Shown here: piece by piece, positions 24,640-35,481 of the stretch
Numbering within the stretch: the first letter of the stretch is position 1
Layout: each line of letters starts with the position of its first letter
NCBI GenBank assembly: GCA_018340805.1
Contig: JACMZG010000008.1
Location: 81,940,096-82,004,095, forward strand
Direction of reading: 5' to 3'
DNA from: Microvelia longipes
Taxonomy: Eukaryota; Arthropoda; Insecta; Hemiptera; Veliidae
DNA length: 64,000 nucleotides
Position numbers and translations under genes: made by a program
The notes under the pieces: generated by a model
The model's database searches: none
What the model was told of the DNA's origin: nothing
What the model saw: only the letters and a program-made list of their open reading frames with translations

Positions 24640-24910
24640 ACTTACACACTTTCTAACTTAAATATTAAGTAAACACAACTTAAATACAGCATTTAAAGCT
24701 AACAAGAACATAGGAACCAAATTAACACATAACTTAAAACCAAAGTGGAGTTTACAAAATAACTTGCAAAGACTGTCAACAAAATTGTATAGGTAGAACA
24801 TATCGTACACTAAACACTAGGTATAAAGAGCACTGACGCTCATTCATATAAGATAAATCAGATTCTAACTTCGCCTAAAACCTTCGCACACACGGACACG
24901 TATTTTTTTA
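24640..24910 (+). pseudogene. Decayed Penelope-like element, GIY-YIG endonuclease end
   Basis: Translation by eye of the plus strand at about 24750-24835 gives SGVYKITCKDCQQNCIGRT and then TYRTLNTRYKEH. This matches the C-terminal GIY-YIG endonuclease of Penelope-like retroelements, which typically reads xSGVYKLxCxxCxxxYIGQTxRxxxxRxKEH. The linker Cys pair and the R...KEH part are kept. The YIG tyrosine is changed to Cys and stops follow, so it is dead. The downstream 'SNFA' and 'THGHV' fit the usual 'ALHLLxTGHxY' segment. Upstream the frame is broken and the RT is not readable. Confidence 0.7.
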
Positions 24911-24919
24911 TACATACTA

Positions 24920-24928
24920 TCTATATAT

Positions 24929-25000
<72 letters not shown>
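24920..25000. repeat. (TA)n microsatellite
   Basis: The tract is nearly pure TA dinucleotide. Confidence 0.95.
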
Positions 25001-25001
<1 letters not shown>

Positions 25002-26053
25002 TGTTTTTTCAGTGAGTCCATCCCTTTTAAAAACTGTTTTGGAAATTCGAAAAACATACACACAAAATAAAAAAATCACAAAATTTTGAGAAAAACAACC
25101 GTATAAAACATCACTTTATCACATTAAACATTTTGTTTATATAATATAATGATTTCATAGGCAGAAAAATTAGTTCTTATACTGAGTTGCTACTGAAGGG
25201 GTCAAGATGGACAAACAATTCAAAAGACAATTGTTATGGCCGTATGACGGATGCCTAGGAGAAACTCACGTCAAATATTCCCCTAAACTTTATGAAATAA
25301 AAGATTAAAGATAACATAAATCAATTAACAAGTTAAGAAAGTATAGATTACAAAGTACGGAGCACTTAACAAAGAAATTGACGATGTAGGTTTACTTTTT
25401 TAAAACATAAGCTATTTTTATTTTTTATTGGTTGACATATACAGCGAGCAAAAACCAAAATGCAATTATGGCTGTATTAGACACTCGCACATTGTGAAAC
25501 TCGGCTGTCTTGACCAATCAATTCTTCCTTCAGCTACTAGCTGTGTAAGATATCTACAAGATAAAAACTTATCTGAATCTTGATATTCTATCTAGAAATC
25601 TATTGGATGAAATAAAGACTTTGCAGCCAATTATTTTACGCCAACATTTACAAAATACTTTTAACTAATTTATTTATACAGTATAACAATTTCTATATTG
25701 TATTTAGTTAGTTTTTACAACGGTGTACTAATTTTTTAACATCCTAGGATAGAAATATTAAAGTTACAAAAGAATTAAAATGCGTTTTAGACAATTTAAT
25801 AGAATCTAACAGGATCCAGGCAATGCCTAGAATATTTTATTTCCAGTAATAGTAGATAAAAAAAGAATATGTAAAAAGCTAAAATTAACAATTAGCGTAA
25901 AAAATAATGATTCTGATTATTAAGAATAATTAATTATTGGGTAGTATGCAACATAAGAAGTACAGAGAGAAAGCAAGTAATAAATGTGACCGTCTATCCA
26001 GTAAAACTGACTTATAAATCAAATTACAGACCAATAAAGACTTCTATTGTTTT
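25001..26053. other. AT-rich non-coding stretch, nothing recognised
   Basis: I see no supported feature here. Confidence 0.4.
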
Positions 26054-26318
26054 TGACGTCAAGCTTTTTATTAGCTAAAGCAGACGAAATTGCTTTGTTT
26101 TAGTATGACGTCAAGCTTTTTATTAGCAAAAGCAGACAAAATTGCATTGTTTTATATGACGTCAAGCTTTTATTAGCAAAAGCAGACAAAATTGCATTGT
26201 TTAAGTATGACGTCAAGCTTTTTATAAGCAAAACAGACAAAATTGCTTTGTTTAAGTATGACGTCAAGCTTTTTATTAGCTAAAGCAGACAATATTGCTT
26301 TGTTTAAGTATGACGTCA
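26054..26318. repeat. 51-52-bp tandem array, each unit starting with TGACGTCA
   Basis: Six TGACGTCA palindromes begin at 26054, 26106, 26157, 26208, 26259 and 26311. Each of the first five is followed by 'agctttttattagcaaaagc'-like sequence, which itself contains a GCTTTT/AAAAGC inverted pair. TGACGTCA is the canonical CRE, the CREB/ATF binding site. Unit length is 51-52 bases. It may be an ordinary minisatellite or a regulatory array; no gene is recognised beside it. Confidence 0.85.
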
Positions 26319-26449
26319 TTGTCTACAATAATGACTTTTGTTTGATCACGCTGAAACTTAATGCACATATTATACTGCTACTGGATGTAACGCTTACATA
26401 CTATCCGCATTTATTACAATTTAATCGTTCGACATTTATAACTTCATAA

Positions 26450-26825
26450 AAAATCGGGTACGGGGTACCTCTGAACTTTTCCTCATCACATCGCTACGCT
26501 CATACACATTGCTTCGGACTCGATTCGCTAGTCTTCAGAAAATAAAATTCGCCAAATTTAAACTGCAGCATGTCCTCGGACTCACTTTGCTCGTTCTTAT
26601 ATAGTAAATACATTCGATTCATTCTCAGCGGTCATTCATTCAGCACTGACCATGATCAATGCTGCTTAACTTTTATGGTCCATCAAAAATCATGGATATA
26701 CTCCTCGTATTAGTGTACTTATTTACTACGTAAAGATATAGACTTTAACCAAGTTTCAACTTAATAGAATTATTTCCTGATTTTTTACAGTTTTTTTTAA
26801 AACAAGGTACACAAGTCCACCAGAC
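26450..26825 (+). repeat. R1 dispersed repeat, 5' half
   Basis: It starts 'aaaatcgggtacggggtacc', then 'cttttcctcatcaca'. Two CTCGCT-type blocks, 'atggatatactcctcgtatt' and 'tttcctgattttttacag' follow. It stops before the CA-rich 3' half. Confidence 0.7.
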
Positions 26826-26924
26826 TAAACTTTCCTGCTTTCGAAACCACAAGACAGATACAAATATATTTTATATAAGCATCTATTCAGTCCTATATTC
26901 TGCTTTATACCAGGTTTATATATT

Positions 26925-27126
26925 TAGGTTTAGAATAGGTTAGAAATATTCTACGAGTACCTGACATCACAAAGGCTAGGAACGACTAATGTTGTAACGA
27001 CCCTTTCGAAAGACGTCACAAAGATAGAAATCCCTTACAAATAAATCCTTAAGGCCCCGACCGGGATCGAACCTGGACTAACTGGGTGGCAGGTGCACGT
27101 GCTAACCAATACACCAAGAGACTCCC
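26925..27126 (-). repeat. tRNA-derived SINE, family S1, copy 2 (best head)
   Basis: Minus strand: box A-like 'tggtgtattggttagca', an anticodon-arm-like 'cacctgccaccc' (loop CTGCCAC, as in tRNA-Gly GCC), and box B 'ggttcgatcccgg' in tRNA order and spacing. The acceptor and T stems do not pair well. The SINE body follows ('ggggcct', 'aaggattt', 'tttctatctttgtgacgtc'). A working tRNA is therefore unlikely. Confidence 0.7.
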
Positions 27127-28074
27127 TCCCTCGAGCATTGACAATACCATTTTGTAAGGACTATTTTATAATGAACCTCGAACAGAGATCTTCGTTTTCT
27201 CACAGATGTTTAATTTAAACCAATTTATCAAAAAAATTTAAATTTTCATATCCACCATATGTACCAGATCTAGAAGCCAAGATATAAATGTATTTCTAAA
27301 GTATTTTAAATGTGTTCAAATTAAAAACTTGATATTTCCTTAACAGCGGAATAAGGTCACAACTATTTTAACCTCAATTATTTCCATCTTAACCCGAGTC
27401 ATCACCTGTCACAATTAAAATTTAATTTCGAATTTCCCTTTTTCTCAGTTTTCTGCTGAGTAAAAGAAAAGAAAGTTATATTCTTTTTTTTTTATTCTTC
27501 TTCTTATTTAAGGAATTCATTATGCTTAGTAATGTTTTAACGTCCTTCTTTTAGCTTTAACTTTGTTCTTCTAGTGTTGAGTTAAGTCCCAAGGCGTTTC
27601 CTAATGATAAAAAAGCTTTATGAGGATTTCAAACATCTACTTTAAACTCATTATCTCGTCAGAGTTCTTTATCGTTTGTCTTGTTATCTGTCCCTTGTTC
27701 TTTCTTTTTTAAATTTTTTATTAAGTTAATGTATTTATTTTACTCATTTTTTTTTTTATTTCGCCTTAATTGCTTATTATCTTAACTTAATTTAGCGTTT
27801 TCTCTACCTTAACTTAAAATTTTCTGCACCATTTATTTATTAATTCATGTAGTCTTTAAATTCGATTAATACATTAATTCATTCTAATAAATAAGGAAAA
27901 TATTGTTTAGTCAATAAAATTAAAAAAATTGGGCTGTGAAACTCAAACTAGAATAAATTAAATCTCTCTAAAGATTAATATTTATTTAATAAAGCAGATC
28001 ATCAAGCTAACAGCTTATTAAAATTCAAAAGAATTTAATATTAAGAGGCCTGCCTATTGGTAACATCGTAGCCT
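27127..28074. other. AT-rich non-coding stretch, nothing recognised
   Basis: It contains T-rich runs around 27480-27870 and no supported gene. Confidence 0.4.
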
Positions 28075-28660
28075 CGGCGTTGGGGGCCGCGCCGCCCCTT
28101 CATGTGCCCGCTCGCTTTGCGGTCATATGGTTTTTTTTCTTTGTAGTTGTTTTGAAAATTTTATACCGCCACAATATAAGCGGATTTCTACACATGAAAT
28201 TAAACCTTTATCAAAACTTTATTCCAAACGTGACAAAGTTGTATACATGTCAATCGTTAAAATCAGAAAAAATAGTCAAAATAGGAAAAAAAGTCCTTGG
28301 TGGACGTGTTTAAAAACGCATAGTAGTATACGCATATTACATTTTAGCTTAATCTGTACTTTGCTGAGGTTCATTAAATTTTTTGATGAGTCATTATTGT
28401 CAGTTAATGACGTCATAGTTCCAATATAATCCGAAAAAGTGTTTAGAAGTTACCTAGTCACATTGAAACATCACCTGGGAACAACATCTCTTACATACAT
28501 ACATACTTACACACACATATCTATCTAAGCTAATTTTTCCTTTATAAGAATGAGCTAATGGATTTTCGACAACGAATTACGCTTTTGAGGTTTTTTGGAT
28601 TACGTAAGGGGAGATTGATTCCATTTATTCCGCCTTCCATTATTCCATTCCACCTGACAT
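28075..28660 (+). repeat. R1/R6-related repeat copy
   Basis: It begins in a GC-rich block ('gggggccgcgccgcccc', 'ctcgctttgcgg'). It contains 'atgagtcattattgtcagtt' and ATGACGTCAT, then an ACATACATAC/CACACACA stretch and 'aatttttcctttataag'. This is the same order of landmarks as R1 and R6, but strongly diverged. The frames read in it (28080-28429) are incidental. Confidence 0.4.
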
Positions 28661-28954
28661 GTATTTAAAAAGTTTCTTACTATGTTCTACAGTTATGCTT
28701 GTAATATATACGTTTTGGTAAATAATATAGAAATTGGTGATTAGCTGCAAGCTTTATAGTCAACTATGTTTGATAAATATTAATTTGTTCAGATAAATAA
28801 ATTAGTATTTATTCTTAGGATTAACAATTATAGAAGGCTAAAGAAGCAATTAAAGAATCAGCTGTTGTTGGATATTTATAACCAACAGCTAAGGTTGTTT
28901 TGACGGAGATTTTGTGGTATAGACGCACCACGATGTTTAATAAAACACACTAGA

Positions 28955-29060
28955 ATTAAAAACAATTAATATATTGTCAACCACAATAGTATAAAAAAGA
29001 TTAAAACTGACCGGTTTCCACTTTACATCATCATTAGAGTTGTTTACAGCTCTAATGACT
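28955..29060 (-). repeat. Penelope-like 3' tail, copy 1
   Basis: Minus strand: 'aatgatgatgtaaagtgga', then 'aaccggtcagttttaatc' and 'attgtggttgacaatata'. The same string of landmarks occurs at 30510-30600 and 30865-30960. A 'gatgatga...gaaaccggtc...attgtgg' order is common at the ends of Penelope-like elements; this assignment is from memory and therefore moderate. Confidence 0.45.
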
Positions 29061-29134
29061 GTAACAGCTGTATCAGACTGTAAACAGCTCTGATCATGGT
29101 GAGCAAAGGTATTGACTGTAGCTGATTCTATAAA

Positions 29135-29910
29135 AAAAAATCGGGTACGGGGTACCTCGGAACTTTTCCTCACCCTTCAGACCCGCTTCGTTCGTCCTCA
29201 GAATAGCACACAAGAACGTTAAACTTCGCATAATCTTAAATGAGAAAAAGTTCCAATTTTTACTCGGTTTTATCAAATTATTTGAATTTTTGGCGGAAAT
29301 TTTTAACCTTGACAAATGTAAACAAACTTTTACGTTTAACAAAATTGTCGCACTAATTAATAATTAAGTTCGCTTATAAATTTTCAACTAAGTAGTAGAT
29401 TTTGATCGGAGTTTTTTATATTTGTTCCTATTTTTTTTGCAGTTCCAACGACGTGTTGTATGTCAAAAATACGTGAATACTTTTGGTATTATTAAGCGTC
29501 AAAATTTTAAATTTCAAAAGTAAATAATTTCAAAATGGCGGTCAATATCAAAACGAAATTCGGAAGATTTATTTATTTATTTTAAGTTCATCGGGTCATT
29601 TTTCGATTTTTTACAATTTTTTAAATTTTTTACTGACTAAGCAAATAGGGTTAATGGTGACATAAAATTTTGATATTTCGTGTAGTTTCAACTACCAAGT
29701 TTCAACTATCTAGCATAAACACAGTGGGAGTTATGCGTGACACAGACACATACACACACAGACAGACATCAAGCTGAAATCGGTTCAGATGGTTCTAAAA
29801 ACACCTAAAATGGATAATTCAAGTGAAATCTCGGGTTAAATTTTTTTGGGTGAAACCAATACTTTTTCTCTATATACCTTCTGTAGAAGAAGGTGAGGAA
29901 AAGTAAAAAT
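29135..29910 (+). repeat. R1 dispersed repeat, copy with both ends
   Basis: It begins 'aaaaatcgggtacggggtac' with ACTTTTCCTCAC at about 29162-29174. It ends 'ggtgaggaaaagtaaaa' at about 29890-29907, so both inverted termini are present. The middle differs from other copies between about 29220 and 29640. No protein of its own is evident. Confidence 0.75.
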
Positions 29911-30254
29911 TAAAACAGCAGATGCAACAATAAAACAGAACAATGCACAGTTTTATGCAGAACAATAAAACTGTGTTCGCCCTATTGATCCATAAATTTT
30001 TAACAAATTAAAAAAACACCTTCCACTATATTTCAGTTATGTTCCTTACCTTTCTTCACTTTTTCTTGTTTTCTCTTTTTTAAGCATCCTCTTTATCATG
30101 TGAATGACTTTGAAAGCGCTTCAGATGTCGTGTCTTTTCTGTGAATGTATTTTTATTAATCTCTAACAGGATACGGTCGTGTTCTACTCATAACACTGCG
30201 TATTTTATACAACCAATCCAATTTTTATTGTTTCTTCTATTTTAATCTTGTCTG

Positions 30255-30965
30255 TTGGTTGCCTTCATAATTTGTCTTTTAGTCGATGGATTCGATGAAA
30301 GTAAGGAGTGATCGCATGCGTCGAAGTTCAATAAGTCACATAGGTTATAGAAATAGCCTGGCTCGGTAAGCCGGACGAATTTCATTTGGTATGCTTGCTT
30401 TCTAGCGTACCAAGCCAGTTTTCGTTCAGATTATTATTATTAATACATAGAACAGTAGCACTTTTACTTGTCAATAAAACATGGTTAAAATTTAACACAC
30501 TTCAGTTTAAAAAAAAAAATGTCAAACCACAATACATAAAATGAAAACTGACCAGTTTCAACTATTAATTAGTCATCGTCAATATACATTTATAAACATT
30601 ATAAATAAACATAAATAAACATTACAAATTATTCAAAGCGGTAGCGCCAGAGGAGTTCATCGTATAATGATAAATAAAAGAGTCTCTCCACTTAATTACT
30701 TAATTTCTATAACCTATGTGACTTATTGAACTTCGACGCATGCGATCACTCCTTACTTTCATCGAATCCATTGACTAAAAGACAAATTATGATACTCTCT
30801 ACTTAAACAAAGCCTTGTTTTTTAATAAAGTAATTAAGTGGAGAGACTCTTTTATTTATCATTACAAATCAGTTTATAAATGTGGACCCTGACGATGACT
30901 AATTAATAGTTGAAACCGGTCAGTTTTCTTTTTATGTATTGTGGTTCGACAATTTTTTTTTAAAC
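30255..30965. repeat. Nested inverted repeats with two opposed Penelope-like tails
   Basis: There are three interleaved inverted pairs. The first is about 30265-30350 with 30704-30792 (shared core 'aaggagtgatcgcatgcgtc'). The second is about 30510-30600 with 30865-30960 (the 'aaaactgaccggtttcaac' Penelope-like tail in opposite orientations). The third is about 30664-30700 with 30828-30868 ('gagtctctccacttaattac'). Head-to-head or inverted partial copies are a known habit of Penelope-like elements, which may explain the arrangement. Confidence 0.55.
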
Positions 30966-31204
30966 TCAAACATGGTTTAATTTTAACCATGTTTAACATT
31001 ACTGTCAAAACAACTAATGTGTATGTAACTAATGTAATGACTTGTCTGTTAATTTGCATGGATTTATCACAATAAATGCACTTTCTATTAACATAGAGGT
31101 TGTACAAAACTATGATCGCCCTAGCACAATTTATATTGCAATGCATTTATTAATTAGCTTATTTTTATAATTAGCTTATAGTTAAATAGCTTATTTTATT
31201 CTAA

Positions 31205-31650
31205 TCTACGAAATGTTATAGGGCTTATAGTAGGAAAGGTTATAGGGCTTATAGCGGGAAATGTTATAGGGCTTATAGCGGGAAATGTTATAGGGCCTTT
31301 AGCAGGAAATGTTATAATGCTTGTAGCGGGAAATGTTGTAGAGTTTATAGCGGGAAATGTTATAGGGCTTTTAGCAGGAAATGTTACAATGCTTATAGCG
31401 GGAAATGTTATAGGGCTTATAGCGGTAAATGATATAGGGCTTATAGCGGTAAATATTATAGGGCTTATACCGGGAAATGTTATAGGGCTTATAGCGGTAA
31501 ATGTACCAGGGCTTATATCGGGAAATGTTATAGGGTTTATAGCGTTTATAGCGGAAATGTTTTAGGGCTTATAGCGGGAAATGTTAGGGCGGAAATGTTA
31601 TAGGGCTTTAGCAGGAAATGTTATAATGCTTGTAGCGGGAAATGTTATTC
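31205..31650. repeat. 24-bp minisatellite
   Basis: There are about 18 tandem units of 'atgttatagggcttatagcggga', about 24 bases each with minor variation. Because 24 is divisible by three, one frame (31317-31565) stays open and reads as GNVIGLIA octapeptides. I interpret this as a by-product of the period, not as a gene. Confidence 0.85.
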
Positions 31651-31664
31651 CCTTTAACATCCAC

Positions 31665-31960
31665 AAAGGTAAACAAATAAAGTGGTACTGTTTCAACTAC
31701 GCAACATAACTAGATCTAACGTCTGATGTTTTGTCAAATTTCAACTATGTAGCATAGACAGACAAAGCAGGAGTTATGCGTGACTCAGACAGACAGAATA
31801 ATGAAAAGCACTCAGAACGTCATGGAAATGCCTGAAAAGGATAATTTTAGAGAAACCACAATTTCCGTTTTTTAGGGAGAGCATAATACTTTTCCTCATA
31901 AACCTGTATAAGAATATTAAGTATGTAAGGATATTAGGTGAGGAAAAGCCGAGAAAATTG
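31665..31960 (+). repeat. R1 dispersed repeat, 3' half
   Basis: 'agcatagacagacaaagcag', 'gagttatgcgtgactc', 'cactcagaacgtcatgga', 'atacttttcctcataaacct' and then 'ggtgaggaaaag' are present. It directly abuts the minisatellite at 31205-31650. Confidence 0.7.
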
Positions 31961-33269
31961 CTTTAAGCCCTAACTCACTCTTGGAGGAGGTTTCAATGAG
32001 GTTACACAGGGTCCTCGAGAGCCCCAAAAAGATGTTTCAAGCCCCTCAATGTATTGAGATAGGGTATGCTAGTGAAAAGAAGTAATACATCTCTATGTCA
32101 CAAAATAATTATTCTTCATTCTTTGCAATAATAGCACAGTAAAATTTCTTAAATACCATCGAGTTCGATTAATTAAAAATAATGATTAGGATAATTTCAT
32201 TAGAAGCAATTAGAAACAAGTTGAATTATTCAAACCTAGCTTTTTAAGATCTGATACATTGTAATTAAACCTGATCAAAGAAAGTGAAATCAGATTGAAG
32301 AACGAATAATTCTATTTGAACTAGAGTATATTTAAACCTGATAAAACTATCAAACCATTAGCTTGTATAAACCAAACCATGCCTTAGTACGACAAATAAT
32401 TTCAAACATGATGCACTCAGAATTATTGTCATTTGAAAGCCATAGCAAAATAAACGAACAATTCTAAGTTATGAACGATGGAAAATTAAAATAACGTTAA
32501 ACTGACTAAATAAGAAACGACAGAACAAAATTAAACAAAAGAAAAGGATAAAAACACTTATATGGCAAAATAAAATATTAATTAATGCAAAATAAGATAT
32601 GAATTAATGCAAAATAAAATATTTATTAAGTCAGGAAACAGAAAAATAAATTAATAAATTTAACTAAAAAAAAATAATAAAACAAGTATTAACACATAAG
32701 AAAACAACATAATGTTTATAAAAAAACATTGTTAAATACGGTATAATAGAAGAAATGATATTAAAATAATATTATATCAAAGATAAGAAAAGCAAATAGA
32801 GACTATTACTGCAGAATAAAGATTTCTAATCTATTTTTGTGCCATGTCCACATTTTAACAATAAGTACGGTAAAAAATTAAACCTTTTTTACCATAACGT
32901 AAGAGTATAAAAAGGGCAAGAAAATTAGCTTCAATTAATAAAATTGGCAGGAATATCAAAGCAAATAATTTAAAATAAAATTATCAAAATGTGTTGAAAT
33001 AAAAACACTATAAGAATGAGAGTGCCAGAAAATTAAGTTAAGTTAAACGACCTGAGAAATGAGATAATTACATTGTAACAATACAAGAAAAGGAGATGGA
33101 AGGTTAGGAAACCCGCACATCTACTTCCTACTTACTCCATCTCGTCTCGATACGAGTAGACTCGACACCTTGTCTATCCACGCCTTTATACTGTTATTAC
33201 AGTCAAATTAGTCCATTTGTGTAGTCATATTAACCCCCCCCCCCACTCATTTTGAGGTAGAAATAAAAA
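31961..33269. other. A-rich non-coding stretch
   Basis: Mostly A-rich low-complexity sequence with an 11-base C run at 33234-33244. No gene is recognised. Confidence 0.5.
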
Positions 33270-33870
33270 CAAATCGGGTACGGGGTACCTCGAAACTTTT
33301 CATCATTACATCAGACTCGCTTCGCTCGTCCTCAGAATATACAGTTCGCTAAATTTAAACTCTAACATATTTTTGGACTCGCTCCGCTCGTTCTCAGATA
33401 GCAAATGCATCCGTTTCATTCTCAGCAGTCACCTATACAGCACTTATCTCGATAAATGCTACTTAATTTTTATGATCCAAAAAAATCATGGATATACTTG
33501 TCGTATTGAAGCAAAACTTGTTTACACTTGTACTAAATTTCAACTTAATTAAATCATTTTCTGATTTTCTACAATTTCTTAAAAACTTACATAAGTCATT
33601 CCATAAAAATTAAACTAATGTTGATAATGAGATGAAACTTGTCACGTAGTTAGTCCAATACATAGTCACATGCGTGCCAAAATTCAATCGGATTGCATAA
33701 TTTTTCCGCGTTTTTTAATTTTTCAAACTTTTCGCTAAGTCATTATTGCGGGTCAGTGATGCCATAAAAAATATTTCCCGAATAACACAACTACAACAGT
33801 AGATTGATTTTTTTCAAGTTTCAAATTTTCAGGTTTCAATACTCTAGCATAAATACACAAGGATTGCAGG
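33270..33870 (+). repeat. R1 dispersed repeat, 5' two thirds
   Basis: 'aaatcgggtacggggtacc', 'acttttcatcattac', two GACTCGCT(T/C)CGCTCGT blocks, 'atggatatacttgtcgtatt', 'gataatgagatgaaacttg' and 'cacatgcgtgcc' are present. It is cut shortly after 'agcataaatacaca'. The complement of 1-527 aligns along its length. Confidence 0.75.
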
Positions 33871-34368
33871 ATAGCTTATTTAAGACGAAACTTTTTAAGA
33901 ACTGCAGATGACATGCTTTTGTAATAATTTCCTCTATTTAATGCAAATGCATATGAGCATAAATAGGCAAAGTTATTACAAAAGCAAGTCATCAGCAGTT
34001 CTTAAAAAAGTGCCTAAAATATTTACTTATAGTTATAGTTCTGTCACAAATAAAAATGCTAACAAATTTGGCAGTTCCAATTTGACTACGCAGTATGACA
34101 AAATTTAATTCGACAGCTAATTGCTAGATAATTTTTAATCCACTTACTCCTAGCAATTTATTTATATTTTGTATTATTTAATTACTAACATTCTCTTTCT
34201 CTCAACTTATGTTCGTGACTTATTTTTTTCTCTTATTTTATCTAAACATATAAATAAATATACTTTGTTTACTATAAAAGTAATTAATGTGTAATACAAA
34301 AAAATTAGAAAGGCGCGTATTTTTATAACAAATACTTTTAAAAATAAACTGCATACATTAGAAAATAT

Positions 34369-34838
34369 ATTTTTTTTGAGGTAGTACGTAATTGAGCACT
34401 TTATTGGACCGTTTTTAGTATGAGAAGCCAATCATTATTGTACTAGGAGGTTATTTAGTACTTTTCACCTCCGAGGACAATAATGAATGTAAAAAAACTC
34501 CTAGGACGTAAAAGTAATTCATATATTGCCGCCATTACTGTAATGTAGCGTGTTCAAAAAAACAATCTGTGTTAAACCCTCATGTGGTTTATTTAAAAAC
34601 ATTCATTTTGTTTCTGTTTTTGTTCGTAGACTAATTTTTTATTCGTTTTTAAATGGTGTTTTAATTGACAATTTGTGTGTGTTTATTTTGTAAAGCTTTT
34701 ACATTTTTGAGTAAAAGTGTGAAGCTATGAATGAATTCAATGACGACGATAATATGGAGTTAATTGGACGTTTGTTTTTTTTTTTTTCAATTAAGTATAT
34801 AGCGCAATTTATTTAATGAGTGCTACCTCAAAAAAAAT
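34369..34838. mobile_element. MITE-like element with 16-bp perfect terminal inverted repeats
   Basis: ATTTTTTTTGAGGTAG (34369-34384) and CTACCTCAAAAAAAAT (34823-34838) are perfect inverted repeats enclosing about 470 bases with no coding potential. The adjacent 'gcact'/'agtgc' extends the pairing. No convincing target duplication could be read. Confidence 0.5.
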
Positions 34839-34842
34839 AGTG

Positions 34843-34957
34843 TATGCCATTCGGCTGAGAATGTCTTTATGTCTTGGCAATTTTTCCCGACTCGCTTCGC
34901 TCGTCGGTAAATCTAATTGCCGTGACATAAAGACACACTTCTCAGCCTTATGGCATA
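34843..34957. repeat. Palindrome with GCTTCGC centre
   Basis: The arms 'tatgccattcggctgaga' and 'tctcagccttatggcata' enclose further pairs ('gtctttatgtc' with 'gacataaagac', 'ggcaat' with 'attgcc', 'cgac' with 'gtcg'). The centre is CTCGCTTCGCTCG. It sits 18 bases from the gypsy insertion point. Confidence 0.75.
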
Positions 34958-34971
34958 AATAACTATTATTT

Positions 34972-34975
34972 GATC
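34972..34975. repeat. Target site duplication, left copy (GATC)
   Basis: GATC immediately precedes the left LTR and is repeated at 49371-49374 immediately after the right LTR. Four bases is within the usual 4-6 bp range for Ty3/gypsy integration. Confidence 0.75.
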
Positions 34976-35050
34976 TGACAACCATGGACTTGGTAAGCCA
35001 GGCTACAGCCTGATCAACTTGGCAGCACAATAGGCAACCACCTTAAGGGG

Positions 35051-35180
35051 TGATTCACAAAGGGTTGTTAGTGACGTCATTGTATACCTGGGGGGGGGGG
35101 ATGGAGTATAAGGGTATTATGACAAGGTATACGGTGACGTCACACATTAGTAAGGGGGTCAGTCATACCTTTGTGAATCA
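35051..35180 (+). promoter_or_regulatory. U3 enhancer-like block: two CREs between inverted repeats
   Basis: TGACGTCA occurs at 35072-35079 and 35135-35142. Both lie between a perfect 13-bp inverted repeat, TGATTCACAAAGG (35051-35063) and CCTTTGTGAATCA (35168-35180). An 11-base G run (35090-35100) lies in the middle. The same arrangement is in the right LTR. CREB/ATF-type factors bind TGACGTCA in animals; their use here is inferred. Confidence 0.65.
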
Positions 35181-35227
35181 TCCCTGGTGGGAGCTCGAGA
35201 GGCTTGATGGTGGGGGACGTCCAGGCC

Positions 35228-35266
35228 TATATAAGGAAGTGGGGACTAGGCCTCTGTGATCAGTCG
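35228..35266 (+). promoter_or_regulatory. LTR core promoter: TATA box and initiator
   Basis: TATATAAG at 35228-35235 is followed by TCAGTC at 35260-35265, an exact arthropod-type initiator. The putative start A at 35262 is 34 bases after the first T of the TATA box, close to the normal distance. Both are preserved in the right LTR. Confidence 0.7.
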
Positions 35267-35481
35267 TTGTTAAGACTGCCCACTAGGCAGCATTGGACGA
35301 TCCGCCAACCAAGGTGCTGGCTCGAGCTCCCAGGTTGTTGCATAACATGTCGTTGTTAATTTAAACAAATTACAGACTGTTATCTTCAGACCTATGGAGT
35401 AGTTTCTTTTCTCGGGCCTAATGGCCTACCCTCTTACTTAGGGCGGTATGGGTTTTTAACGCAGGGTTGGGTTTGAGCTTA

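Noticed and set aside
26925..27126. A functional tRNA gene on the minus strand
   Set aside because: The A and B boxes are good but acceptor and T stems do not pair, and related diverged copies with a common body exist, so it is a SINE.
31317..31565. A gene encoding a GNVIGLIA-repeat protein
   Set aside because: It is one frame of a 24-bp minisatellite that stays open because the period is a multiple of three; no other gene features are present.
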